This document shows, piece by piece, positions 9,322 through 17,395 of a DNA stretch of 64,000 nt. Origin of the DNA: RPRC01 sp034933285 (lineage in GTDB: Bacteria; Desulfobacterota; Desulfuromonadia; Geobacterales; Geobacteraceae). The DNA lies in the NCBI GenBank assembly GCA_034933285.1, contig JAYFNT010000009.1, positions 62,001 to 126,000 of the forward strand, read 5' to 3'. Below the pieces are notes generated by a model, which had not been told where the DNA came from, ran no database searches, and saw nothing but the letters and a program-made list of their open reading frames with translations. A program made the position numbers and the translations under genes. Positions within the stretch are counted from its first letter, which is position 1. The number at the start of each line of letters is the position of its first letter.

Positions 9322-10020
9322 ATGGAAAACGTGATGAAAATGCGCGTGGTTTTGACAATCATGGCAAGTGCGCTGATGCTGGGCGGCTGTGGCGCGAGTT
9401 ACCAGGCACGTAGCGTTGACGTGCAGAATGCCATGCTGGTCAACCCGTCTATCCTGCAGAAGGGTGGAGAAGATCAGGCTCTTTATCGCTACGTCAATCC
9501 TGATGTTAAAATCAAACAGTATGACAAGGTCATCATCGACCCGGTCATCATCGTCAAGGAAGCGCAGCTTGATGCGGACGAGCTGGACAACTACAAGAAG
9601 CTCGCCACCAATGGCTTTGTCTACCTGACCGATGAGCTCAAGCAGGACTACCAGATCGTGGACACCCCGGCAGAGGGCACCATGAGAGTTCAGTTGGCCA
9701 TCGTCGATGCTGACAGCTCGAAGCCGGGACGTAACATCCTTTCATCGGTCATGCCCATCGGCATCGGCGTGAATGCCGTCAAATACGCTGCAACCGGAAA
9801 GCAGTCCGGGGTTGGTGAAATAACCGCCGAGTTCAAGGTCACCGACGCCACGACCGGGGCACTGCTGGGAGCGGCGCTCGACAGACGCGTCGGCGGCAAG
9901 AGTCCGAAGGGGATAACCGATACCTGGTACAACGCTGACCAGGCATTGCAATACTGGGCGAAAAAGGTCCGCTTTGTCATGTGTACCGAACGGGGCGGGA
10001 CCGATTGCGTCAAGCCGTAG
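9322..10020 (+). CDS. DUF3313-type lipoprotein
   Basis: 232 residues with a lipobox LGGCG after a short signal peptide, then a mature domain like the DUF3313 lipoproteins (YDKVIIDPVIIVKE, then a VQLAIVDAD strand and a GVGEITAEFKVTDATTGALL segment). AAGGAGGAG just before the ATG at 9322 decides the start over the longer reading frame. It stands 33 nt before the Mla-type permease and is probably the first gene of that operon, so an envelope lipid role is plausible. Function is not known for the family. Confidence 0.8.
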   Translation: MENVMKMRVVLTIMASALMLGGCGASYQARSVDVQNAMLVNPSILQKGGEDQALYRYVNPDVKIKQYDKVIIDPVIIVKEAQLDADELDNYKKLATNGFVYLTDELKQDYQIVDTPAEGTMRVQLAIVDADSSKPGRNILSSVMPIGIGVNAVKYAATGKQSGVGEITAEFKVTDATTGALLGAALDRRVGGKSPKGITDTWYNADQALQYWAKKVRFVMCTERGGTDCVKP

Positions 10021-10053
10021 ATTGGATGTTGCTGATATTCGAAAGAGGTGTCC

Positions 10054-11184
10054 ATGGTTCAGCCGGAATTGCACATGGAAAAAACCGGAGACGGAAGCAT
10101 CCGGCTGATACTGACCGGGGAGTGGAAGCTGGCCAACAGCCTCCCCTCCCTGCGGGAACTGGAGAGAAGCCTGTCAGAAGCTCCGGAAATCACCCGCGCT
10201 GCCTTCGATACGAAAGACCTGGTAGGCTGGGATAGCGGTTTTCTTACCTTCCTTCTATCCGTCATGGACCAGTGCACACTCAAAAAGGTCGCCGTGGACA
10301 GAGGAGGTCTTCCCTCCGGCGTTAACCGCCTGCTTTCGCTTGCCATCGCCGTTCCCGAGCGCCAGGGCGCTCGTCGTGGAGAAACCCGCGTCCCGTTTCT
10401 TGAACGGGTCGGTTCCACAGTCATGGATTTCTGGCAATCGCTGCTGGACATGATTACCTTCATAGGAGAGACGTTCACCTCCTTTGTCCGCCTTTTCACC
10501 GGCAGGGCACGGTTCCGCGGCGCCGACATGATGCTCATCCTGCAGGAATGCAGCTTCGATGCGCTTCCCATCGTCTCCCTTATCAGTCTCCTAGTCGGTC
10601 TCATCCTGGCTTTCGTCGGGGCAATACAGTTGAAGATGTTTGGTGCGCAGATCTACGTTGCTGACCTGGTGGGGATCGGAATGGTGCGGGCGATGGGAGC
10701 CATCATGACCGGCATCATCCTGGCCGGTCGCACCGGAGCTGCCTTTGCCGCAAGTATAGGGACCATGCAGGTAAACGAAGAGATCGACGCCCTGCAGACC
10801 ACTGGTGTCTCGCCCATGGATTTCCTGGTTCTCCCCCGCGTGCTCGCACTGTCCATCATGATGCCGCTCCTTACCGTCTACGCAGATCTGATGGGAATAC
10901 TCGGCGGTCTCGTCGTGGGCGTGTTTGGCCTTGATCTCAGCGCAACGGAGTACTTCCAGGAGACGAAAAAGGCGATCGGTCTCACCAATGTCTGGATCGG
11001 GGTGTTTTCAGGTTTCGTCTACGGCGTCCTGGTGGCAATGGCCGGGTGCATGCGCGGGATGCGTTGCGGTCGCAGCGCTTCGGCGGTTGGAGACGCAACT
11101 ACTTCCGCCGTGGTTACCAGCATTGTCAGCATTGTCGTGGCAACTGCTATAATTACAGTGCTGTGCAATATCCTTGGGATATGA
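10054..11184 (+). CDS. mlaE: MlaE-family ABC permease with N-terminal STAS domain
   Basis: 376 residues. The first 110 or so form a STAS-like domain (LTGEWKLANSLPSL, then AAFDTKDLVGWDSGFLTFL); the rest is the MlaE/TrgE2-type permease with five or six membrane segments and the family signature GAIMTGIILAGRTGAAFAAS followed by NEEIDALQTTGVSPMDFLV. It moves phospholipids between the membranes together with the ATPase and the MCE protein encoded next. ATG at 10054 is chosen since AGAGG lies 5 nt upstream. In the E. coli Mla system the STAS protein is separate (MlaB); here it is fused to the permease. Confidence 0.9.
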   Translation: MVQPELHMEKTGDGSIRLILTGEWKLANSLPSLRELERSLSEAPEITRAAFDTKDLVGWDSGFLTFLLSVMDQCTLKKVAVDRGGLPSGVNRLLSLAIAVPERQGARRGETRVPFLERVGSTVMDFWQSLLDMITFIGETFTSFVRLFTGRARFRGADMMLILQECSFDALPIVSLISLLVGLILAFVGAIQLKMFGAQIYVADLVGIGMVRAMGAIMTGIILAGRTGAAFAASIGTMQVNEEIDALQTTGVSPMDFLVLPRVLALSIMMPLLTVYADLMGILGGLVVGVFGLDLSATEYFQETKKAIGLTNVWIGVFSGFVYGVLVAMAGCMRGMRCGRSASAVGDATTSAVVTSIVSIVVATAIITVLCNILGI

Positions 11185-11187
11185 ACG

Positions 11188-11988
11188 ATGGGTAATGAAC
11201 CTCATATAACCGTACGGGACCTCACCATGGCATATGGCAGCTATGTCCTGCAAAGGGATCTCACCTTTACTGTCAACCGTGGGGATGTCTTCATCATCAT
11301 GGGTGGGAGCGGCTGCGGCAAGAGCACCCTGCTGCGCCACCTCATAGGCCTCAAGGCACCGGCACGGGGATCAGTGCTGTACGGCAGTGTCAACTTCTGG
11401 GAGGCGGATCCGGAAGAGCGCGACCGGATGATGCGTCGCTTCGGCGTCATGTACCAGAGCGGAGCGTTGTGGAGTTCCCTGACACTGGCCGAGAACGTGG
11501 CCCTCTCCCTGGAACTCTATACGGCGCTTAAGCCTGCGCAGATACGGGAGATCGCCTCCCTCAAGCTTGCCCTCGTGGGCCTTGCCGGGTTCGAGGACTA
11601 CTACCCTTCAGAGATAAGCGGCGGGATGAAGAAGCGGGTCGGCATCGCCAGGGCCATGGCGCTGGACCCGGAAATACTGTTCTTCGACGAGCCTTCGGCG
11701 GGGCTGGATCCGGTGAGTGCGCGTCTGCTGGACGACCTGATCCTGGAGTTGAAGGAGAGCCTGGGCACCACGGTGGTTGTGGTTACCCACGAACTGGCAA
11801 GCATTTTCGCCATCGGTAACAATTCCGTCTTCATCGATCCGACGGAGAAGACCATGATCGCCACCGGCCATCCCAGGAGGCTGCTTGAAGAGTGCGGACA
11901 TCCCACGGTCCTGAACTTCCTGACCCGCGGGGAGGCCAGGGCCGAAGCGAAGCCCGGGGAACAGCCGGCCCCGTGCTTCCTGGCATGA
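11188..11988 (+). CDS. mlaF: MlaF-family ABC transporter ATP-binding protein
   Basis: 266 residues. Walker A GGSGCGKST, Q-loop VMYQSGALWSSLTLAENV (typical of MlaF), signature SGGMKKRVGIARA, Walker B ILFFDEPSAGLDP and the switch His in VVVTHEL are all in place. It powers the lipid transporter whose permease gene ends 3 nt upstream. The C-terminal tail is long and rich in Ala, Gly and Pro. Confidence 0.93.
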   Translation: MGNEPHITVRDLTMAYGSYVLQRDLTFTVNRGDVFIIMGGSGCGKSTLLRHLIGLKAPARGSVLYGSVNFWEADPEERDRMMRRFGVMYQSGALWSSLTLAENVALSLELYTALKPAQIREIASLKLALVGLAGFEDYYPSEISGGMKKRVGIARAMALDPEILFFDEPSAGLDPVSARLLDDLILELKESLGTTVVVVTHELASIFAIGNNSVFIDPTEKTMIATGHPRRLLEECGHPTVLNFLTRGEARAEAKPGEQPAPCFLA

Positions 11989-12059
11989 AGGGATAGAGGT
12001 AGAGACGGTCTGCTGCTGACTTCCAGCCGTCGTTGTCAAGACAAGGAGGAGGGGTATCC

Positions 12060-13049
12060 ATGGCGAAACCGGCAAGCAAGACACTCATCGGCGCCTTCGT
12101 AGTCGGGGCCGTGGCCCTCGTGGTGGCCGCTGTTGCCCTCTTCGGTTCGGGGAAATTATTCGCTGAGCGGCCGCGGTTCGTGATGTATTTCCCCGGGTCG
12201 GTCAACGGCCTCGAAATCGGTTCACCGGTGCAGTTTCGCGGTGTGAAGATCGGGGAGGTGGCCGAGGTTTCGGCCAAGATCGACCGGAACCTGCGCGTGG
12301 TCATCCCGGTCATCGCCGAGGTCGATCAGGGCAGCATGGGCGTTCCGGAGGAAATTAAAAGGGAGATAGCGGGCCGTCGCTACCCGTACATCCAGCGGCT
12401 GATCGCCATGGGCCTCAAGGCCCAGCTGCGCATGAAGAGCCTGATCACCGGGCAGCTCTACGTGGCTGTGGATTTCTACCCCGACAAGCCGATCCGGCTC
12501 CTGGGCCTGGACAAGCGGTATCCCGAGATACCGACCATACCATCCACGTCGGAAGTCCTCATGGCCTCCCTGGAACAGGTCCCCTTGACCGATATCACCA
12601 ATAAACTCCTCAAGGTGACCGAGGGCATCGAGCGGATAGTCAACTCCCCGGAAATCAAGGGGAGCGTGAAGAGTCTCGATAAGGACCTCAAGGTTCTCGG
12701 CGACCTCATCAGGAACCTCAACGGGGAGATCAAGCCGACGCTGGCCAATCTGAGGGACACGTCGACCGCGGCGCGGGGCGCTTTCGCCCAGGCGGAAAAG
12801 ACCCTTGCCTTCAATGAGGGGGCGCCCGGAAAGACGGTGGAGAGCCTGCAGAAGACCCTGGAAGATCTGCGGCGGGCCATCGCGTCCTACGAGAAGCTGG
12901 CCGACCGGAATGTCGACATCGGCTATGACCTGACCAAGACGCTGCAGGAAATCGACGGTGCGGCCAAATCCATCCGCGCGCTCGCCGACTACCTGGAGCG
13001 CCATCCCGAATCCATTGTGAAGGGTAAAAAGCCGGCGAAAGGGGAATGA
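12060..13049 (+). CDS. mlaD: MlaD-family MCE-domain substrate-binding protein
   Basis: 329 residues: a membrane anchor (about 8-28), one MCE domain (about 40-120, FPGSVNGLEIGSPVQFRGVKIGEV) and a long helical C-terminal region with coiled-coil character. In Mla-type systems such proteins form a hexameric ring that carries phospholipid across the periplasm. AAGGAGGAGG precedes the ATG at 12060, fixing the start. It sits between the ATPase and the PqiC-like lipoprotein, with a 1-nt gap to the latter. Confidence 0.92.
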   Translation: MAKPASKTLIGAFVVGAVALVVAAVALFGSGKLFAERPRFVMYFPGSVNGLEIGSPVQFRGVKIGEVAEVSAKIDRNLRVVIPVIAEVDQGSMGVPEEIKREIAGRRYPYIQRLIAMGLKAQLRMKSLITGQLYVAVDFYPDKPIRLLGLDKRYPEIPTIPSTSEVLMASLEQVPLTDITNKLLKVTEGIERIVNSPEIKGSVKSLDKDLKVLGDLIRNLNGEIKPTLANLRDTSTAARGAFAQAEKTLAFNEGAPGKTVESLQKTLEDLRRAIASYEKLADRNVDIGYDLTKTLQEIDGAAKSIRALADYLERHPESIVKGKKPAKGE

Positions 13050-13050
13050 C

Positions 13051-13692
13051 ATGAACACGATGAACCGCATCATCACCATGCTCGTGGCCGTCGGCGCGAC
13101 CGCCCTGCTCGGCGGCTGTTTCGGGAGCAGCCCCAGTTCCCGGTTCTACACACTCACGCCCCATGAAAACCGTGGTCTTTCCGCTGCCGAAGGGATGGAA
13201 GCGGTCGTGAGGGTCGGCCCGGTCAGTATACCGTCATATCTGGACCGGCGGCAGATCGTGACCCGAAATGGCCGGAACGGGATTGAAATCGCGGAATTCG
13301 ATCGCTGGGGAGGCTCTCTCGATGAAGAGATCATCCGGCTGCTGGTGAACGATCTTTCGGCGCATCTGGCAGTCAAGGGGATTTCAGTTGCGCCGTGGAG
13401 GTCAGTAACCCTTGCCGATGCCCCGACAGTCTACCGAATACCTTTCAGTATAGACCGGTTTGACGGTGTGCCAGGCGGGACAGTCGTGCTGAATGCCACC
13501 TGGGTGGTGGTCATGAAGAAGGACAAGCAGGAAAATGTGCTCGTTGCACGGGATTCATCCATAAGCGAGGCGGTGGGTGGGAAGGGCTTCGATGCTCTTG
13601 TGTCAGCAATGGGAAAGGCTGTGGACAGGCTCGGGAAGGAGATGGCTGACGCCCTCACTGCGCTGAATGAACAGAAAAAATCACATCCGTGA
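13051..13692 (+). CDS. PqiC-like ABC-type transport auxiliary lipoprotein
   Basis: 213 residues with lipobox LGGCF, then the domain shared by PqiC/YmbA and the auxiliary lipoproteins of MCE transporters (SRFYTLTP, VRVGPVSIPSYLDRRQIVTR, EFDRWGGSLDEEIIRLLVNDL). In the Pqi system PqiC sits under the outer membrane and docks the MCE tunnel. Here it closes the mlaEFD operon, replacing the MlaC/MlaA parts of E. coli, so this operon joins Mla-type core genes to a Pqi-type lipoprotein. Confidence 0.88.
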   Translation: MNTMNRIITMLVAVGATALLGGCFGSSPSSRFYTLTPHENRGLSAAEGMEAVVRVGPVSIPSYLDRRQIVTRNGRNGIEIAEFDRWGGSLDEEIIRLLVNDLSAHLAVKGISVAPWRSVTLADAPTVYRIPFSIDRFDGVPGGTVVLNATWVVVMKKDKQENVLVARDSSISEAVGGKGFDALVSAMGKAVDRLGKEMADALTALNEQKKSHP

Positions 13693-13888
13693 CTGCAGCA
13701 AGATGCGGAAGAATTGAACGATGCCGAATGCAATGGGATTCTGTGCTGAAAACTTCAAAAGCTCAATGGCCGCACATCGTGGGCGTTGATGATACCTGAG
13801 GTCGCGGTGTTATTTGAAATCACGGTTTTACCGAGGTGAATCGGGTCGGTAGTGGTGCGCGGAAATTGTCATGAAATGGGGTGAGACG

Positions 13889-14350
13889 ATGACGAAGCTG
13901 TTTTTTACCATTCTTGTCGTAGTTCTGCTGTTGGGTGGATGCGCAAGCAGACAGGAACTTACCGGTGAAATATTGAAAGTCAGGAAAACGGGTAACGGGG
14001 GTGTGACGAGAGTCTACCCGGTCGACACGAACCAGGCCTGGGAAATAACGATGGCCGTATTCCGTTGGGAAAATACGGATGAAATCGAGGAACACCGTGA
14101 CGAGAATTACGTGATTACCAGTACCGGCATGAAAATGGCGGCTTACGGATCTGTAATGGGAGTCTGGATTGAACAGGCAGATGCAAACGCATCAAGAATT
14201 ACCATCATATCCAAACGCAGGGTTAAAAGAGACAAATTTACCAGGCTGGATGCTGAAACATTTTATCAGAGATTCGAACAGGGCTTAAAAATTCTGAAGG
14301 AAGGGAAGAAACTGCCCATTGTCCTTCTGCTAGATAATATTGGCGGGTGA
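13889..14350 (+). CDS. Small lipoprotein, function unknown
   Basis: 153 residues with a short signal peptide ending in lipobox LGGCA. The mature part has a VYPVDTNQAWEITMAVFRWEN segment and two beta-rich stretches, like bacterial DUF3568-type lipoproteins, though I cannot fix the family. ATG at 13889 is chosen over 13871 because GGGGTGAG precedes it and the signal peptide follows at once. It lies 196 nt after the Mla operon and may have its own promoter. Confidence 0.72.
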   Translation: MTKLFFTILVVVLLLGGCASRQELTGEILKVRKTGNGGVTRVYPVDTNQAWEITMAVFRWENTDEIEEHRDENYVITSTGMKMAAYGSVMGVWIEQADANASRITIISKRRVKRDKFTRLDAETFYQRFEQGLKILKEGKKLPIVLLLDNIGG

Positions 14351-14484
14351 AGAATCATGGAAACAAAGAGCACAGTCACACGGAAATTCATGAAAAAATC
14401 GCATCGTCAAACTGATGTGACCATGTCGTGGAATATGACTGCGCAGACTTGGCCTGTGTCGAACGCACTGCGAAAGGTGCTTTG

Positions 14485-14844
14485 ATGGGAGCGACAATTC
14501 AACAGGAAAAAAACGGCATATGGGTAGTCAGGGTTTTCGGAGCGCTGCGCAAAGAAGAGTTGGATGCTGTACAGGCGGCCGCTCTTGAAAACGCTGGTGG
14601 TAGGGAACATGCCAAGGTACTGGTACTGGTGGAGGATGATTTTATTGGCTGGGTAGGTGATGAAGTGTGGAACGACATGACTTTTTTTGTGCAGCATGGC
14701 GACAAGATAGAGAAAATTGCAATTGTCGGAAATCCCGAATGGAAAACGAGAATGCTGATGTTCACTGGGGCCGGCTTTCGTCGTGCCCCGGTCAAGTATT
14801 TTACATTATATCAGCTTGAAGAAGCACGCGCCTGGTTGAGTTGA
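14485..14844 (+). CDS. SpoIIAA-like / STAS-type small protein
   Basis: 119 residues resembling the SpoIIAA-like (STAS/DUF3478) family: strand NGIWVVRVFGALRKEEL, then AKVLVLVEDDFIGW, a helix, and KIEKIAIVGNPEWKTRMLMFTG. Such proteins are single-domain soluble folds of unknown task, often near membrane or stress genes. The ATG at 14485 has GAAAGGTGC upstream. The product is probably cytoplasmic. Confidence 0.72.
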   Translation: MGATIQQEKNGIWVVRVFGALRKEELDAVQAAALENAGGREHAKVLVLVEDDFIGWVGDEVWNDMTFFVQHGDKIEKIAIVGNPEWKTRMLMFTGAGFRRAPVKYFTLYQLEEARAWLS

Positions 14845-14919
14845 CAAACAGCTGTTAAACGCAGCGGTCCGGTTCCGGGACAATTTCAGTGCGCGAGGGA
14901 CCCGACCAAGGGAGGAAAC

Positions 14920-15948
14920 ATGCCAGTAGCAGATTACAAGACATACTGCAGAATGCTCGACCGTGCGCGGGAAGGGCGTTTTGCCTATCCGGCGATAAAC
15001 GTGTCGTCCATGACCACGGTCAACGGGGTGTTGAGGGGACTTGCCGAAAGCAGAAGCGACGGCATCATCCAGGTTTCCACCGGCGGTGGCTCCTTTGCCT
15101 CCGGCTCGGCCGTCAAGGACATGGCACTCGGCGCTATCTCCATCGCCGAACATGTTCACCGGGTTGCGGAGCGTTATCCCATCTATGTGGCGCTCCACAC
15201 CGACCATTGCCAGGCCGACAAGCTAGAAAGGTTCGTGATTCCCCTGGTGGAAGAGACGGAACGCCGTCGCGCCGCCGGGCTTCCCAACCTGTTCGGCAGC
15301 CACATGTTCGACGGCAGCGCACTGTCGCTGAAAGAGAATCTGGACATAGCCGTCCCGCTTCTTGAGCGCTTTAAGAAGAGCGAGCTAATTCTGGAAATCG
15401 AGACCGGCGTTGTGGGAGGGGAAGAAGACGGGGTAAGGGCCGAGGCGCAGGCAAAGCTCTATACTACTCCCGAAGACACGCTGGAAGCGGCACGCCGGCT
15501 CAATGCCGTTATCGGCGCCCGCTACCTGCTGGCAGCCACTTTCGGAAATGTCCACGGCGTCTACAAGCCGGGGCACGTGCAGCTGAAGCCGTCGATCCTG
15601 AGGGATTGCCAGGAGGCCGTCGAACGGACATTCGGCAGGCATGCCCGGTTCGACCTGGTGTTCCACGGAGGATCGGGCTCTTCGGTGGCGGAGATCCGCG
15701 AGGCCATCGATTACGGGGTAGTGAAGATGAACATCGACACCGATACCCAGTATGCCTTCACCAGGCCCATTGCCGATCACATATTGAGGAACTATGACGG
15801 CGTGCTGAAGGTGGATGGCGATGTCGGCAACAAGAAGGCGTATGATCCCCGCACCTACCTGGCGCTGGGAGAGGAGGCGCTCGCCCTGCGGGTGCGGCAG
15901 GCGGTTGATGACCTGCGAAGCGCCGGGACCACACTTTTCGCTGCCTGA
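14920..15948 (+). CDS. fba: Class II fructose-bisphosphate aldolase
   Basis: 342 residues, zinc-dependent aldolase that splits or makes fructose 1,6-bisphosphate. Visible family motifs: HTDHCQADK with the first zinc His and catalytic Asp, EIETGVVGGEEDG, FGNVHGVYKPGHV with another zinc His, FHGGSGSS with the last zinc His and phosphate loop, and VKMNIDTDTQYAF. GGAGG lies upstream of the ATG. It is 15 nt before the phosphofructokinase gene, so two successive steps of glycolysis or gluconeogenesis are co-transcribed. Confidence 0.94.
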   Translation: MPVADYKTYCRMLDRAREGRFAYPAINVSSMTTVNGVLRGLAESRSDGIIQVSTGGGSFASGSAVKDMALGAISIAEHVHRVAERYPIYVALHTDHCQADKLERFVIPLVEETERRRAAGLPNLFGSHMFDGSALSLKENLDIAVPLLERFKKSELILEIETGVVGGEEDGVRAEAQAKLYTTPEDTLEAARRLNAVIGARYLLAATFGNVHGVYKPGHVQLKPSILRDCQEAVERTFGRHARFDLVFHGGSGSSVAEIREAIDYGVVKMNIDTDTQYAFTRPIADHILRNYDGVLKVDGDVGNKKAYDPRTYLALGEEALALRVRQAVDDLRSAGTTLFAA

Positions 15949-15963
15949 CGGAGGTACTGAACC

Positions 15964-17253
15964 ATGTCGGAGAGCGTTCCGGATTTCGGGGTACTCAGCC
16001 TGGGCGAATGTCGTATTCCGTCGCCCATGAGTGGCACGAAGTTCGTCGAAGACGATCTGCGTTTGCTCTATCACGGATATACCACGGATATCCGGGCAAT
16101 GCAGGCGCAGGGGGTGGAGCTTCCCTCCCTGGAGCTGGCCGGTCCAAGACAAAGTATCTTTTTCGACCCGGCCAAGCTCAAGTGCGGCATCGTTACTTGC
16201 GGAGGCATCTGCCCCGGCCTCAATGAGGTGGTCAGGGCGCTGGTCATGAGCCTTTTCCATCACTACGGGGTCAGAACGGTGTTCGGGTTTCCATACGGGT
16301 ATGAAGGGCTGACCAGCAAGTACGGCCACACACCACTGGAACTGAACCCGCAGAACGTGAATTTCATCCACGGCACTGGCGGCAGCCTCCTCGGCTCTTC
16401 CAGGGGCCCCCAAGATGTCTTGGAAATGGTTGATACTCTGGACAGAATGAATATCGGAATCTTATTTGCCATCGGCGGGGACGGAACCCTGAAAGGTGCG
16501 GGGGCAATCGCGCAGGAGATCAGCAAACGTGGCCTGAAGATTTCGGTCATCGGCATTCCGAAGACGATCGACAACGACATTTCCTTCATCCAGAAGTCGT
16601 TCGGTTTCGAAACAGCCGTCACCGAGGCCTGCAGGTTCATCTCGTCGGCGCACAACGAGGCCACCGGCGCAAGGAACGGGGTCGGCCTGGTAAAGCTCAT
16701 GGGCAGGGAGTCGGGCTTTATCGCCGCCTTCTCCACTCTTGCCGACAACAACGTCAATTTCTGCCTTGTCCCGGAAATCCCGTTCAGTATGGAGGGCTTC
16801 CTCTCAGCATTGAAGGAACGGCTGAAGACGCGGGGACACGCCGTCGTGGTGGTTGCCGAGGGGGCTGGCCAGGACCTGATGCAGCATTCCGAGGCGCGGG
16901 ACGCATCTGGCAACGCGCGTCTCGGAGACATCGGCCAGTTCCTGAGGGACGCCATGACAGCACACTTCAAGGAAACCGGCATGGAACTGAACCTGAAGTA
17001 CCTTGACCCAAGCTATGCCATCAGAAGCGTGCCGGCGACGCCCCATGACTCGGCTTTCTGCCTCCTCCTGGGCCATAACGCGGTGCATGCGGGGATTAGC
17101 GGCCGGACGAACATGGTCGTCGGATTCTGGAAGAACGAATTCACTCATGTACCCATTCCGCTTGCCGTCTCCAAGCGGAAAAAGATCGATCCGGAAGGAT
17201 GGCTCTGGAGCAGCGTCCTTGCCTCGACCGGCCAACCGGGCGAGCTACGCTGA
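15964..17253 (+). CDS. pfk: 6-phosphofructokinase (long PfkA-superfamily type)
   Basis: 429 residues, longer than the 320-residue E. coli PfkA and like the plant/trypanosome/spirochete group. The nucleotide site reads GGDGT (171-175): the second Gly, where pyrophosphate enzymes have Asp, points to ATP. The catalytic loop is PKTIDND (199-205) with Lys before the Thr, the pairing found in ATP-dependent plant and trypanosome enzymes. The other substrate loop GGICPGLNEVVR and the MGRESGFIA segment are present. AGG AGGTACTG-type spacing to the ATG is good. It is coupled to the aldolase gene. Confidence 0.9.
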   Translation: MSESVPDFGVLSLGECRIPSPMSGTKFVEDDLRLLYHGYTTDIRAMQAQGVELPSLELAGPRQSIFFDPAKLKCGIVTCGGICPGLNEVVRALVMSLFHHYGVRTVFGFPYGYEGLTSKYGHTPLELNPQNVNFIHGTGGSLLGSSRGPQDVLEMVDTLDRMNIGILFAIGGDGTLKGAGAIAQEISKRGLKISVIGIPKTIDNDISFIQKSFGFETAVTEACRFISSAHNEATGARNGVGLVKLMGRESGFIAAFSTLADNNVNFCLVPEIPFSMEGFLSALKERLKTRGHAVVVVAEGAGQDLMQHSEARDASGNARLGDIGQFLRDAMTAHFKETGMELNLKYLDPSYAIRSVPATPHDSAFCLLLGHNAVHAGISGRTNMVVGFWKNEFTHVPIPLAVSKRKKIDPEGWLWSSVLASTGQPGELR

Positions 17254-17395
17254 CATTCGAAGTCGTTTTTTCAGGAATATGCGGGTGTACAGAATGCTGC
17301 CGATGGGCGGTTGACAAACGAAGCCAAGGTACCGGTCGCGGAATTATGTCCATGCTTCTCAATCCGGATGAAAAACCATTTCGTGTGAGGTTGCC

